Assembly (NCBI RefSeq): GCF_010915705.1
Contig: NZ_JAAIKE010000001.1
Span: 434,001-498,000, forward strand
Source: Pseudotabrizicola algicola
Lineage (GTDB): Bacteria > Pseudomonadota > Alphaproteobacteria > Rhodobacterales > Rhodobacteraceae
Length of the DNA stretch: 64,000 bases
Direction of reading: 5' to 3'
Positions 48,740 through 58,137 of this stretch are shown here, piece after piece; position 1 is the first letter of the stretch; each line of letters starts with the position of its first letter. Below the pieces are notes generated by a model that was given only the letters and a program-made list of their open reading frames with translations, was not told the origin of the DNA and did not search any database. The translations under genes were made by a program, and so were the position numbers.

Positions 48740-48764
48740 GGCATCCGCCGCGCGTGCTGCGGCG

Positions 48765-49850
48765 TCAGCGATAGAGCAGGCTGATGCCCTTGGCAAAAAG
48801 ATGCACCTTCGACGGGTCCGCGCCCAAGGCCACCGTGGTGTGCCGCACATCGTTATGGATGCCGGGCAGCTTGGCCACCACCTGCGCGTCACCGCCATTG
48901 CGCCTGAAATACAGCAGCGTCACCTCGCCAAGCGCCTCGGTGATCTCCACCTCGCCGGTGAAGATCGCGGGGCCGGTCGTGGCCACCAGATCTTCGGGAC
49001 GCACCCCGATGTTCACCTTCAGCCCCATGTCGGCCGCCAGCGTCGGCACGCTTGACACCGCCTCGCCGCCATTGGCAAGCCGCACCCGTGTCTGCGCGCC
49101 GGTCTCGATCACCTCGCCCGCCATCAGGTTCATCGCGGGGCTGCCGATGAACTGCGCCACGAACTCGTTCTGCGGCCGCTCGTAAAGCTCCAGCGGGGTG
49201 CCGACCTGGCTGATCCCGCCGCCCGCCAGCACCACGATCCGCGTGGCAAGGGTCATCGCCTCCACCTGATCATGCGTCACATAGATCATGGTGGAATTGG
49301 GCATCGACTCCTTCAGTTGCGCGATCTCGAGCCGCGTCGCCACCCGCAAGGCCGCGTCAAGGTTCGACAGCGGCTCGTCAAACAGGTAGACCTTGGGGTC
49401 GCGCACGATGCTGCGCCCGATCGCCACCCGCTGCCGCTGCCCGCCCGACAGCGCCTTGGGCAGACGGTCGAGGTAAGGCTCCAGTTGCAGGATCTTCGCC
49501 GCCTTCGCCACCGCCGCGTCAATCTCGGGCTGCGATTTCTTGGCGATCTTCAGCGCAAAGCTCATGTTGTCGCGCACCGTCATATGCGGATACAGCGCAT
49601 AAGACTGGAACACCATCGCGATGCCGCGCTGTGCCGGCGGCACCTCGTTCATGCGCTCGCCGTCGATGGTGAAGTCCCCTCCGGTGATCTTCTCCAGCCC
49701 CGCGATCATCCGCAGCAAGGTCGACTTGCCGCAGCCCGACGGGCCGACAAAGACAATCAGCTCCCCCGTCTTGATGTCGAGGTTGATGTTGGAAAGAACC
49801 TTGACCTCGCCATAAGCCTTTTCAACGTTCTTCAGTTTCAGTTCGGCCAT
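48765..49850 (-). CDS. aglK: Alpha-glucoside ABC transporter ATP-binding protein
   Basis: A 361-residue MalK/UgpC-type ATPase: Walker A GPSGCGKST, Q-loop VFQSYALYPHM, LSGGQRQRVAIGRSI signature, Walker B VYLFDEPLSNLD, H-loop YVTHDQVEAM, and a C-terminal TOBE regulatory domain (IGVRPEDL). It energises the permease AglFG. ATG 49850 begins MAELKLKNVEKAYG. It is the last gene of the operon, 17 bp after aglA. Confidence 0.94.
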   Translation of the reverse strand: MAELKLKNVEKAYGEVKVLSNINLDIKTGELIVFVGPSGCGKSTLLRMIAGLEKITGGDFTIDGERMNEVPPAQRGIAMVFQSYALYPHMTVRDNMSFALKIAKKSQPEIDAAVAKAAKILQLEPYLDRLPKALSGGQRQRVAIGRSIVRDPKVYLFDEPLSNLDAALRVATRLEIAQLKESMPNSTMIYVTHDQVEAMTLATRIVVLAGGGISQVGTPLELYERPQNEFVAQFIGSPAMNLMAGEVIETGAQTRVRLANGGEAVSSVPTLAADMGLKVNIGVRPEDLVATTGPAIFTGEVEITEALGEVTLLYFRRNGGDAQVVAKLPGIHNDVRHTTVALGADPSKVHLFAKGISLLYR

Positions 49851-49867
49851 GCCGGGCTCCCCCCTCT

Positions 49868-51502
49868 TTATACCTTCCGCATCAGGCAATAGCCCCAGGG
49901 GCCAAGCGTCACCTCGCCCCCGATCGCCGCCGTCGCCCCAAGTTCCCCGCCAATCGCGGCCCATGTTCCCTCGGGCAACCCGACATGAGCCTGCTCTGCC
50001 CCCAAGTTGAAGGCGCAGAAAATCGTCTCCTCGCCGCCGCGCACAAAGGTGGCCACATCACCCTCTGCCCGCAGCCCCGACAAGGTGCCGGTGCGCAGCA
50101 CCTCATGCGCGCGGCGGAACGCCAGCGCACGGCGGTAATGGTTCAGCATAGAGGTCTGGTCCGCATCCTGCGCCGAAACCGCGCGGTTCAGATGCGGCGC
50201 CTTCACCGGCAGCCACGGCGTGCCCTCGGAAAAGCCGCCGTTGCTGTTGTCGGTCACCCAGGTCATCGGCGTGCGGCACCCGTCCCGCCCCTTGAACTCG
50301 GGCCAGAACTCGATGCCATAAGGGTCACGCAACTCTTCAAAGTCGATATCGGCCTCCGGCAGGCCCAGTTCCTCGCCCTGATACAGGCAGAGCGAGCCGC
50401 GCAGACACATCAGCAAAACCGTATAGCTGCGCGCCGCCGCTTCGGGCAGGTTCCAGCGGGTGATATGGCGCACCGTGTCATGGTTGGAATAGGCCCAGCA
50501 GGGCCATGCATCGGGCGCCACCGCATTCATGCGCGCAAAGGTTTCCTCCAGCAGCGCCGCCGTCAGCCGAGTCGGCTGCAACATCTCGAACGGGTAGCAC
50601 ATCTGCACCTTGTCCCCGCCCGAGGTATACTCGGCCATGATCTCGAGGCCCCGCTGCGCATCGCCCACCTCGCCGACGGCCGCCGCGCCATAGGGCTCCA
50701 GCACGGCACGGAACTTGCGCAGGAACTCGATGTTTTCCGGCTGGTTCTTGTCGAAAAGGTGCAACTGGTGGTTATAGGGGTTCACCCCCGGCGCGATGCT
50801 GTCATTGCGCAATTCCTTGGGCAGCGGCGGGTTGTCGCGCAGATACCTGTCGGCAAAGTAGAAGTTGATCGTGTCCAGCCGGAACCCGTTCACCCCCCGC
50901 TCCAGCCAGAAGCGCACCACATCCAGCAGCGCCTCCTGCACCGGCTCGTGGTGAAAGTTCAGGTCGGGCTGGCTGGTCAGGAAGTTGTGCAGGTAATACT
51001 GCTCGCGCCGGCTGTCCCATTGCCAAGCCGACCCGCCAAAGATCGACAGCCAGTTGTTCGGCGGCGTGCCATCGCCCTTGGGCTCGGCCCAGACATACCA
51101 GTCGGCGCGCGGATTGCTGCGGTCACGGCGGCTTTCCTTGAACCACGGGTGCTGGTCGCTGGTGTGCGATAGCACCAGATCGATCATCACCTTCAACCCC
51201 AGCTCTTGCGCCCGCGCCACCAGCGCGTCGAAATCCGACAGCGTGCCGAACATCGGGTCGACGTCGCAGTAATCGCTGACGTCATAGCCGAAATCCTTCA
51301 TCGGGCTGGTGAAGAACGGGCTGATCCAGATCGCATCCGCCCCGAGGCTGGCGATATGGTCCAGCCGCCGGGTGATCCCCTTCAGATCGCCGATCCCGTC
51401 GCCGGTGCTGTCCTGAAAGCTGCGCGGATAGATCTGGTAGATCACCGCGCCCCGCCACCAATCGGCATCGACGCCCATCACGATTTTGTCTTGCTTCGAC
51501 AT
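49868..51502 (-). CDS. aglA: Alpha-glucosidase, GH13
   Basis: A 544-residue cytoplasmic GH13 enzyme. Catalytic region 1 DLVLSHTSDQHPWF, the nucleophile aspartate in GFRLDTINF, the acid/base glutamate in AAVGEVGD and the transition-state aspartate in YSNHDTVR form the complete set. Such AglA enzymes hydrolyse sucrose, maltose, trehalulose and similar imported alpha-glucosides. It lies 7 bp after aglG, an unbroken operon position. Confidence 0.95.
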   Translation of the reverse strand: MSKQDKIVMGVDADWWRGAVIYQIYPRSFQDSTGDGIGDLKGITRRLDHIASLGADAIWISPFFTSPMKDFGYDVSDYCDVDPMFGTLSDFDALVARAQELGLKVMIDLVLSHTSDQHPWFKESRRDRSNPRADWYVWAEPKGDGTPPNNWLSIFGGSAWQWDSRREQYYLHNFLTSQPDLNFHHEPVQEALLDVVRFWLERGVNGFRLDTINFYFADRYLRDNPPLPKELRNDSIAPGVNPYNHQLHLFDKNQPENIEFLRKFRAVLEPYGAAAVGEVGDAQRGLEIMAEYTSGGDKVQMCYPFEMLQPTRLTAALLEETFARMNAVAPDAWPCWAYSNHDTVRHITRWNLPEAAARSYTVLLMCLRGSLCLYQGEELGLPEADIDFEELRDPYGIEFWPEFKGRDGCRTPMTWVTDNSNGGFSEGTPWLPVKAPHLNRAVSAQDADQTSMLNHYRRALAFRRAHEVLRTGTLSGLRAEGDVATFVRGGEETIFCAFNLGAEQAHVGLPEGTWAAIGGELGATAAIGGEVTLGPWGYCLMRKV

Positions 51503-51509
51503 AAGCCTC

Positions 51510-52652
51510 TCACTTCACCGAGCCGGCCAGCAGGCCGCGCACCAGATATTTCTGCATCGCAAAGAACACCACCAGCGGCACGGCAATGCTGATGAAAGCC
51601 GCCGTCGCCAGAATTTCCCAATTGCCGCCGCGCGTGCCGAGCAGTTCCACGATCTGCTTGGTCATCACCGTGGTCTGGCCCGAGGAATCGATCAGGAACA
51701 CCAGCGACACCAGCAGGTCATTCCACGTCCACAGGAACTGGAAGATCGCGAAGGACGCCAGCGCCGGGAAGGACAGCGGCAGGATGATCCGCGTGAAGAT
51801 CTGGAAATCCGACGCGCCATCCACCTTGGCACATTCGATGATGTCGCGCGGCAGTCCCACCATGTAGTTGCGCAAGAGGTAAATCGCCAGCGGCAGCCCG
51901 AAGCCGGTATGCGCAAGCCATGTCCCCAGATAGCCCTTCCCGATGCCGATATCGTTGTGCAGTTTCAGCAGCGGGATCAGCGCCAGTTGCAACGGCACCA
52001 CCAACAGGCCCACGATGGCCGCAATCAGCAGCGCCCGCCCCGGAAAATCCATCCACGCCAGCGCATAGGCCGCAAAGGCCGCCACAAGGATCGGGATGAT
52101 CGTCGCCGGAATCGTCACCGTCAGCGTGTTGAAAAAGGCCCGCGACATGCCGTCGGTGTTGTTCGGCTCGAACAGGATCGCGCGGTAGTTCTGCAGCGTG
52201 AACTCGGGCGGAGTGGCCGCCGTGCTGAAGATCCGCGGCAGCCGCGCGCCTTGCGTCGAAACCGGGCTCGACAGCACATAGGCGCCATCCTCGGCCACCG
52301 TCAGCGTCACGCCGTCGCCCAGTTCCACCACATCGCCCGGCGCATTCGCCTCGGGCGCGGTGGATGTCGTGCCCCATGCGCTGACCACGGCATCGGCCGC
52401 GCTGAACAGCCGCCCCTCGATCACGAAACGCCCGTCCACCTCCACCTCGGTGCCGCCCACGCGGATCGCGGGCACCTGCCGCTCCTGCGTGGCCAGTGCC
52501 GACCACCACCCCGAGGTGGAAATCTGGTCCGCCGTCCGGAAGGACGACACGAACAGCCCCAGCGTCGGGAACAGCCACAGCGCGACCAGCACCGCCATCG
52601 AGATATGCACAGCCCAGGTCAGACCGGATTTCTTGCCTACGATGTTATCCAT
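51510..52652 (-). CDS. aglG: Alpha-glucoside ABC transporter permease AglG
   Basis: A 380-residue permease. The first membrane helix (VHISMAVLVALWLFPTLGLF) is separated from the rest by about 130 periplasmic residues, unusual for sugar permeases of the MalG type and accounting for the extra length. The ABC coupling loop is ECAKVDGASDFQIFTRIILPL. It pairs with AglF and AglK. It lies 14 bp after aglF. Confidence 0.93.
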   Translation of the reverse strand: MDNIVGKKSGLTWAVHISMAVLVALWLFPTLGLFVSSFRTADQISTSGWWSALATQERQVPAIRVGGTEVEVDGRFVIEGRLFSAADAVVSAWGTTSTAPEANAPGDVVELGDGVTLTVAEDGAYVLSSPVSTQGARLPRIFSTAATPPEFTLQNYRAILFEPNNTDGMSRAFFNTLTVTIPATIIPILVAAFAAYALAWMDFPGRALLIAAIVGLLVVPLQLALIPLLKLHNDIGIGKGYLGTWLAHTGFGLPLAIYLLRNYMVGLPRDIIECAKVDGASDFQIFTRIILPLSFPALASFAIFQFLWTWNDLLVSLVFLIDSSGQTTVMTKQIVELLGTRGGNWEILATAAFISIAVPLVVFFAMQKYLVRGLLAGSVK

Positions 52653-52666
52653 TGCTCCGGCCTTTC

Positions 52667-53905
52667 TCAGCGCATTTCTTTGCGGGCATTGTAGACGTTC
52701 CAGATCAGGATCGGCGTCACCAGCAGCATGATGACCATGGCCGAGGCCGACCCGACGCCCCAGTCATTGGCGCGGAACAGCTTGTCATACATGTAATTGG
52801 CCAGAACCTGCGTTTCCCACTGCCCGTTGCTCATCGCGAAGACGATGTCGAAGACCTTCAGCACCACGATGGTGATGGTGGTCCAGACCACAACGATCGT
52901 GCCCATGATCTGCGGCACCTTGATCTTGAAGAAGATCTGGAACGGGTTGGCCCCGTCGACAATCGCCGCCTCGATCGTATCCTCCGGCACACCGCGCAGC
53001 GCGGCCGAGAGGATCACCATGGCAAAGCCGGTCTGGATCCAGACCAGAACGATCATCAGGAAAAAGCTGTTCCAGAACGGAATGGTCAGCCATGTCTGCG
53101 GCACGCCATAGGGCAGATCGGCCCCGGCCAGCCCGATCACCGACCGCAGCGACATGTAGATCAGCCACAGCGCCGCCACCGCCACCAGCAACCGCAGCGG
53201 AATGGTGCCACCCCCAACCTGATCGCGCGCCTTCAGCATCGGGCGCACGAAAACCCAGGCGATCAGCCCCACCGCCGCCGCAAAGGCGATCAGCCCGAGG
53301 CTCGGCACGATCTTGAGAAACAGCACCGACATCGGCCCGCCCTCGAAGGCCAGCCAGACCGCGTTCAAGACGCCGATCTGCTCCTGATCCACCGGACGCG
53401 TGTCGTAAACCAGCTTCCAGATCACCGCAGCGCCGACAAAGGAAATCGCCATCGGCATGAAAATCAGCGACTTGGCCAGATTGCCCCAGCGGATACGGTC
53501 CGAAAGCTGCGCCGCCAGCAGGCCAAAGGCCGTCGACATCGCAGGCACCACGATCAGCCACAGCATGTTGTTGCGCAAGGCTTCCCAGAACTTCGGCTCG
53601 CCCGACATCTTGCGGTAATTGTCAAAGCCCACCCAGACATAGCCACCCCCCGGCACCCGCTGGGTCAGCGACAGGCGCAGCGTTTCGACCACCGGATAGG
53701 CCAGATACACCGTCAGCGCGATCAGCGCGGGGGCCAGAAACAGCCAGGGCCGGATCATGCCAGCGCGGTTGATGTTGCGCCCCGCGTTCGGACCCGATGC
53801 CGGAAACAGCACCTTGTCCAGAAACAGGTTGGAAAAGTAGAAATAGCCGACGCAGCCGCCAACCCCGATGATGATGGTGATCAAACCCTGAAGTGCCGGT
53901 GACAT
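52667..53905 (-). CDS. aglF: Alpha-glucoside ABC transporter permease AglF
   Basis: A 412-residue permease with an N-terminal helix pair before the conserved core and the coupling loop EAAIVDGANPFQIFFKIKVP. MalF-type partner of AglG. It begins 168 bp downstream of aglE, beyond a terminator-like hairpin, so it is probably transcribed at a lower level than the binding protein. Confidence 0.93.
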   Translation of the reverse strand: MSPALQGLITIIIGVGGCVGYFYFSNLFLDKVLFPASGPNAGRNINRAGMIRPWLFLAPALIALTVYLAYPVVETLRLSLTQRVPGGGYVWVGFDNYRKMSGEPKFWEALRNNMLWLIVVPAMSTAFGLLAAQLSDRIRWGNLAKSLIFMPMAISFVGAAVIWKLVYDTRPVDQEQIGVLNAVWLAFEGGPMSVLFLKIVPSLGLIAFAAAVGLIAWVFVRPMLKARDQVGGGTIPLRLLVAVAALWLIYMSLRSVIGLAGADLPYGVPQTWLTIPFWNSFFLMIVLVWIQTGFAMVILSAALRGVPEDTIEAAIVDGANPFQIFFKIKVPQIMGTIVVVWTTITIVVLKVFDIVFAMSNGQWETQVLANYMYDKLFRANDWGVGSASAMVIMLLVTPILIWNVYNARKEMR

Positions 53906-54030
53906 GGCGCCTCAACCTCCCCCTAAAGTGGTTCCCCGGTTCGTGGCCGGTATCCCGGCACTCGTTCTGGTGATCTGTCTGGAAAATCCGTCCGCTCTCC
54001 TGCCCGCACCGCCTCTGGCGCGCGGGAAAG

Positions 54031-54062
54031 AAAAACCCCGGCGGCATCAGGTGCCGCCGGGG
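54031..54062 (-). terminator. Terminator-like hairpin between aglE and aglF
   Basis: CCCCGGCGGCA (54036-54046) pairs with TGCCGCCGGGG (54052-54062) over five nucleotides. Read leftward it is followed by TTTTT (54035-54031). It lies inside the operon, so partial read-through should set the ratio of binding protein to permease. Confidence 0.85.
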
Positions 54063-54073
54063 GTCATCTTGGC

Positions 54074-55426
54074 TTACTTCAGGCCATCCCACGAGGACTG
54101 GATCGCATCGGCCACTTCCTGCGCGGACTTGCCGCCGGCATAGTCGACCATTCCGGTCCAGAACGAGCCTGCACCGACGCCGCCCGGCATCAGGTCCGAC
54201 CCGTCAAAGCGGAAGGTGTCAGCGCCCAGCAGGATCTCGCCCATCTTCTTCAGCGTGGCATCGCCATAGAGCTCGACGTTCACACCCTTGTGCGGTGTCA
54301 GGAAGCCCGACTGCGCCATCCAGACCTCATGCGCGACCGGCACTTTCAGCCAGTCGATGAAGGCGCGTGCGGCGGGGCTGTCCTTGGTGATGCCGAACAG
54401 CGTGCCCGCACCCAGAACCGGCTTGCCCAGATCCTTCTCGGCATAGGCCGGGAAGTAGAAGAAGTCGGCATCCACGCCCATCTGCGTGCCTTCGGGGAAG
54501 AAGGACGGGATGAACGAGGCCTGACGGTGCATCATGCACTGGGGCGGCGACGAGAACAGACCCTTCGGGCTGTCGCGGAAGTCGGTGGTGGCAACAGCGC
54601 CACGGCCACCGGCCACCTTGCCATCCTCGATGAACCAGCCGAATTCTTCGATGGCGGCCACGACCTTCGGATCGTTGAACTTCAGGTCGTTGCTGACCCA
54701 GGCGTCATAATCTGCGGGCGTGTTCACGCGCAGCATCATGTCTTCCACCCAGTCGGTCGCCGGCCAGCCGGTCGCACCGCCCGACCCGAGGCCGACGCAC
54801 CACGGCGTCACGCCATCCGCCACCATCTTCTCGGTCAGCGCCTTCAGGTCTTCCATCGTCTCGGGCACTTCATAGCCCGCGTCCTCGAAGTTCTCGGGGC
54901 TGAACCAGACCAGCGACTTCACGTCGACCTTGTAGAAGAAGCCGAACAGCGCATCATTGCCATCCGGCCCGGGGAAGCTGGCCAGATCAACCCAGGACTG
55001 GCCCGCGGCATAGTTCTCGCTCAGCCATGCGGCATCGGCCTCGGTCAGCGGTGCAACCTGACCCAGACGCGCCAGATCGGCGGTCAGACCCGGCTGCGGG
55101 AAGACCGAGATATTCGCGGCCGAACCGGCCTCGGCGTCGATGCGCACCTGCGTCTCGAAGCTGTCGGAGCCGACGTATTTCACGTCAACACCGGTTGCGG
55201 CTTCGAAATAGGCCAGCATCGATTCGACAAGTTCCTGGTCAGGGCCAAGCCACGGGCCGGCAATGGTCAGCTCTTGTCCGGCCAGATCGCCATGCGCGGC
55301 CTTGAATTCTTCAAGCGAAGCCCAGTTGAAAGCGCCCTCGCCGATCGGAAATTTCAGGTCTTGCGCATAGGCGCCACCTGCCAGCAATGCCAGCGCGGCA
55401 ACGCTGACGGTCAGTTTCGATTTCAT
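54074..55426 (-). CDS. aglE: Alpha-glucoside ABC transporter substrate-binding protein
   Basis: A 450-residue periplasmic family-1 sugar-binding protein. Signal peptide KLTVSVAALALLAGGAYA, then DLKFPIGEGAFNWASLEEFK, which is characteristic of AglE. It delivers alpha-glucosides such as sucrose, maltose or trehalose to AglFGK. It is the first gene of the operon and is divergent from aglR across 311 bp with LacI-type operators. Confidence 0.94.
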   Translation of the reverse strand: MKSKLTVSVAALALLAGGAYAQDLKFPIGEGAFNWASLEEFKAAHGDLAGQELTIAGPWLGPDQELVESMLAYFEAATGVDVKYVGSDSFETQVRIDAEAGSAANISVFPQPGLTADLARLGQVAPLTEADAAWLSENYAAGQSWVDLASFPGPDGNDALFGFFYKVDVKSLVWFSPENFEDAGYEVPETMEDLKALTEKMVADGVTPWCVGLGSGGATGWPATDWVEDMMLRVNTPADYDAWVSNDLKFNDPKVVAAIEEFGWFIEDGKVAGGRGAVATTDFRDSPKGLFSSPPQCMMHRQASFIPSFFPEGTQMGVDADFFYFPAYAEKDLGKPVLGAGTLFGITKDSPAARAFIDWLKVPVAHEVWMAQSGFLTPHKGVNVELYGDATLKKMGEILLGADTFRFDGSDLMPGGVGAGSFWTGMVDYAGGKSAQEVADAIQSSWDGLK

Positions 55427-55508
55427 GTGCAGTCCTCCCGGATGACCCCGCCCATCTTAGCGAGGCGTTGTGCCAACAGCGGGTATCGGACGAAAAGACA
55501 GAATCGCC

Positions 55509-55697
55509 TTCAAACCGCTTTGGATGCCGCACCTTTGCCGATGGCACCCGACCTGTCAATCCAAAGCGCCCTCAATGGATGCGAAGCGCCGTTTTTGCAG
55601 GCGCAGCATCGATCTGAAACGATTACGGAGCCTGCGCTTTATCTTTGACCTTGGCGGCACTGCTGGCTAAGGTCAGCGCCGATTGAAACCGTTTTGG
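55509..55697. promoter_or_regulatory. LacI-type operators between aglE and aglR
   Basis: Within the 311-bp gene-free stretch 55427-55737 there are three related palindromic sites: TTCAAACCGCTTTGGA (55509-55524), TGAAACGATTACGG (55615-55628) and TGAAACCGTTTTGG (55684-55697), plus a half-site CCAAAGCG (55561-55568). All have the central CG of LacI-family operators. The last is about 40 bp before aglR, the others lie toward aglE, so one regulator can control both arms. No other element was recognised in the stretch. Confidence 0.68.
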
Positions 55698-55737
55698 GCG
55701 CAAATGCCCATGCCTGCCCGATAGTGACCACGCCAGA

Positions 55738-56766
55738 ATGAACCTCAAGGAACTCGCCTCACGTTTGGGCCTCTCGCCCACGACCGTCAGCCGCGCGCTG
55801 AACGGCTACCCCGAGGTGAACGAGGCCACGCGCGAGCGGGTGATGGCCGCCGCCAAGCGTCACAACTACCACCCCAACACCCGCGCCATCCGCCTTGCCA
55901 CGGGCCGCGCGATGGCCATCGGCCATGTGATCCCCGTCGCCACCCGCCACGAGATCGTGAATCCGGTCTTTGCCGATTTCATCGCCGGCGCGGGCGAGAC
56001 CTACAGCCGCAACGATTATGACATGGTGCTTTCGGTCGTCCCCGACGATCAGGAAGAAGCCGCCTATCGCAGCCTCAAATCCAAGGGCAATGTCGACGGC
56101 GTCATCGTCCACGCGCCCAAGATGGATGATCCGCGCATCGCGCTCCTGCATGATGTCGGCCTGCCCTTCGTGGTGCATGGCCGCGCCACCGGCACCACGC
56201 TGCCCTATAGCTGGCTCGATGTGAACAACCGCCGCGCCTTCCAGCGCGCCACCGAATTCCTGCTCGACCTTGGCCACACCCGCATCGCGCTCGTCAACGG
56301 GCTCGAGTTCATGGATTTCGCCATCCGCCGCCGCACCGGCTATGTCGATGCGCTGACCGCGCGCGGCATCGCGCCCGATCCGGCGCTGATGGCCTCGGAC
56401 GAGATGACCGAAATCGCCGGCTACCGCGCCGCCCGCGCCATGCTGCTGCGCGCCCACCGCCCCACTGCCTTTCTCGTCGCCTCGATGATCTCGGGCATGG
56501 GCGTGCGCCGCGCGCTGGAGGAGGCGGGGCTCCAGATGGGGCGCGACATAAGCGTCATCATCCATGACGACGACCTCAGCTACATGAAGAACGGCGATGC
56601 GGTGCCGATCTTCACCGCCACCCGCTCCTCGGTGCGGGATGCGGGGCGGCTGGCGGCGGAAATGCTGCTCGACATCATCGCAACCCCCAACCCCGTCCCC
56701 CAGCAACGCCTGCTCGAGGCCGAACTCATCATGGGCCAATCCACCGGCCCCTGCCCGCGGCCCTGA
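55738..56766 (+). CDS. aglR: LacI family regulator AglR
   Basis: A 342-residue LacI-type repressor: helix-turn-helix at MNLKELASRLGLSPTTVSRALNGYPEVNEATRERV, hinge PNTRAIRLATGRA, then the periplasmic-binding-fold effector domain. As in Sinorhizobium, AglR should repress aglEFGAK without sugar. It starts a rightward set with bglA-like and glk genes, 25 bp apart from the next. Confidence 0.92.
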   Translation: MNLKELASRLGLSPTTVSRALNGYPEVNEATRERVMAAAKRHNYHPNTRAIRLATGRAMAIGHVIPVATRHEIVNPVFADFIAGAGETYSRNDYDMVLSVVPDDQEEAAYRSLKSKGNVDGVIVHAPKMDDPRIALLHDVGLPFVVHGRATGTTLPYSWLDVNNRRAFQRATEFLLDLGHTRIALVNGLEFMDFAIRRRTGYVDALTARGIAPDPALMASDEMTEIAGYRAARAMLLRAHRPTAFLVASMISGMGVRRALEEAGLQMGRDISVIIHDDDLSYMKNGDAVPIFTATRSSVRDAGRLAAEMLLDIIATPNPVPQQRLLEAELIMGQSTGPCPRP

Positions 56767-56791
56767 TCCGCCACATCGAAAGACCCCAGCC

Positions 56792-58120
56792 ATGTCCCTG
56801 TCCCGCTTCGATTTCCCGCCCGGATTCCTGTTCGGCGCCGCCACTGCCGCCTACCAGATCGAAGGCGCAGGCTTCGGCGGCTGCGGCCCCTGCCACTGGG
56901 ATACCTTCGCCGCCACCCCCGGCAATGTGGTGCGCGCCGAGGATGGCGCCCGCGCCTGTGACCATTACCACCACTGGCCCGCCGACCTCGACCTGCTGCG
57001 CGCCGCCAACATGGATGCCTACCGCTTCTCCACCTCATGGGCGCGGGTGATGCCCGATGGCGTCACCGTGAACCCCGAGGGCATGGATTTCTATGACCGT
57101 CTCGTGGACGGGATGCTGGAACGCGGGCTGAAACCCTTCCAGACGCTGTATCACTGGGAAATGCCCTCGGCGTTGGCCGATCAGGGCGGCTGGACCAACC
57201 GCGATACCTGCGCCCGCTTCGCCGATTTTGCGCAGGCCATCACCGGACGCCTCGGCGACCGCGTGTCCAGCATCGCCACCATCAACGAGCCGTGGTGCGT
57301 CGCGTGGCTGTCGCATTTCATCGGCGCCCATGCCCCCGGCCTGCGTGACATCCGCGCGGCCGCCCGCGCCATGCACCATATCCTGCTGGCGCATGGCATG
57401 GCGGTGGAACGCCTGCGCGGCATGGGGCAGCAGAATCTCGGCATCGTGCTGAACTTCGACTACGCCCAGGCCAACAGCGACAGCGCGCAAGACCAGCTTG
57501 CCGCCGCCCGCTGGGACGGCATCTTCAACCGCTGGTTCATCGAAGGCATCACCAAACAATCCTATCCCGACATCGTGCTCGAAGGGCTCGCCCCGCACAT
57601 GCCGCAGAACTGGCAGGATGACATGCCGCTGATCGGGCAAAAGCTCGACTGGCTTGGGGTGAATTACTACACCCGCCACATCCTCGACCATGATGGCAAG
57701 GCGGCATGGCCGCATCTGCGCGATGTGACCGGACCCCTGCCGAAAACCCAGATGGGCTGGGAAATCTACCCCGACGGCCTGCACCACTTCCTCACGCGGA
57801 TGGCCCGCGACTATGTGGGCGACCTGCCGATCTATGTCACCGAAAACGGCATGGCCAATGCGGACGAGCTGTCGGGCGGCGCGGTGACCGACACCGTGCG
57901 CGAAGAGTTTCTCTTTGCCCATCTGGCCGCCACTCGCCGCGCCATCGCGGACGGGGCCAATGTGCAGGGCTTTTTCTACTGGTCGCTGCTCGACAATTAC
58001 GAATGGGCCGAAGGCTACGAGAAACGCTTCGGCCTCGTCCATGTCGATTTTGACAGCTTGGCAAGGACCCCGAAATCTTCGTATCACGCGCTCGCACGGG
58101 CATTGGCCCGCAACGACTGA
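56792..58120 (+). CDS. GH1 family beta-glucosidase
   Basis: A 442-residue cytoplasmic GH1 enzyme: FPPGFLFGAATAAYQIEGA at the N-terminus, the acid/base glutamate in TINEPWCVAW, the nucleophile glutamate in IYVTENGMAN and the terminal FFYWSLLDNYEWAEGYEKRFGLVHVD. It hydrolyses beta-glucosides and cellobiose, so the locus handles both anomers. ATG 56792 starts directly on the family's N-terminus. It is between aglR and glk, 17 bp before the latter. Confidence 0.94.
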   Translation: MSLSRFDFPPGFLFGAATAAYQIEGAGFGGCGPCHWDTFAATPGNVVRAEDGARACDHYHHWPADLDLLRAANMDAYRFSTSWARVMPDGVTVNPEGMDFYDRLVDGMLERGLKPFQTLYHWEMPSALADQGGWTNRDTCARFADFAQAITGRLGDRVSSIATINEPWCVAWLSHFIGAHAPGLRDIRAAARAMHHILLAHGMAVERLRGMGQQNLGIVLNFDYAQANSDSAQDQLAAARWDGIFNRWFIEGITKQSYPDIVLEGLAPHMPQNWQDDMPLIGQKLDWLGVNYYTRHILDHDGKAAWPHLRDVTGPLPKTQMGWEIYPDGLHHFLTRMARDYVGDLPIYVTENGMANADELSGGAVTDTVREEFLFAHLAATRRAIADGANVQGFFYWSLLDNYEWAEGYEKRFGLVHVDFDSLARTPKSSYHALARALARND

Positions 58121-58137
58121 CTTCAAGGATGCCGCCC

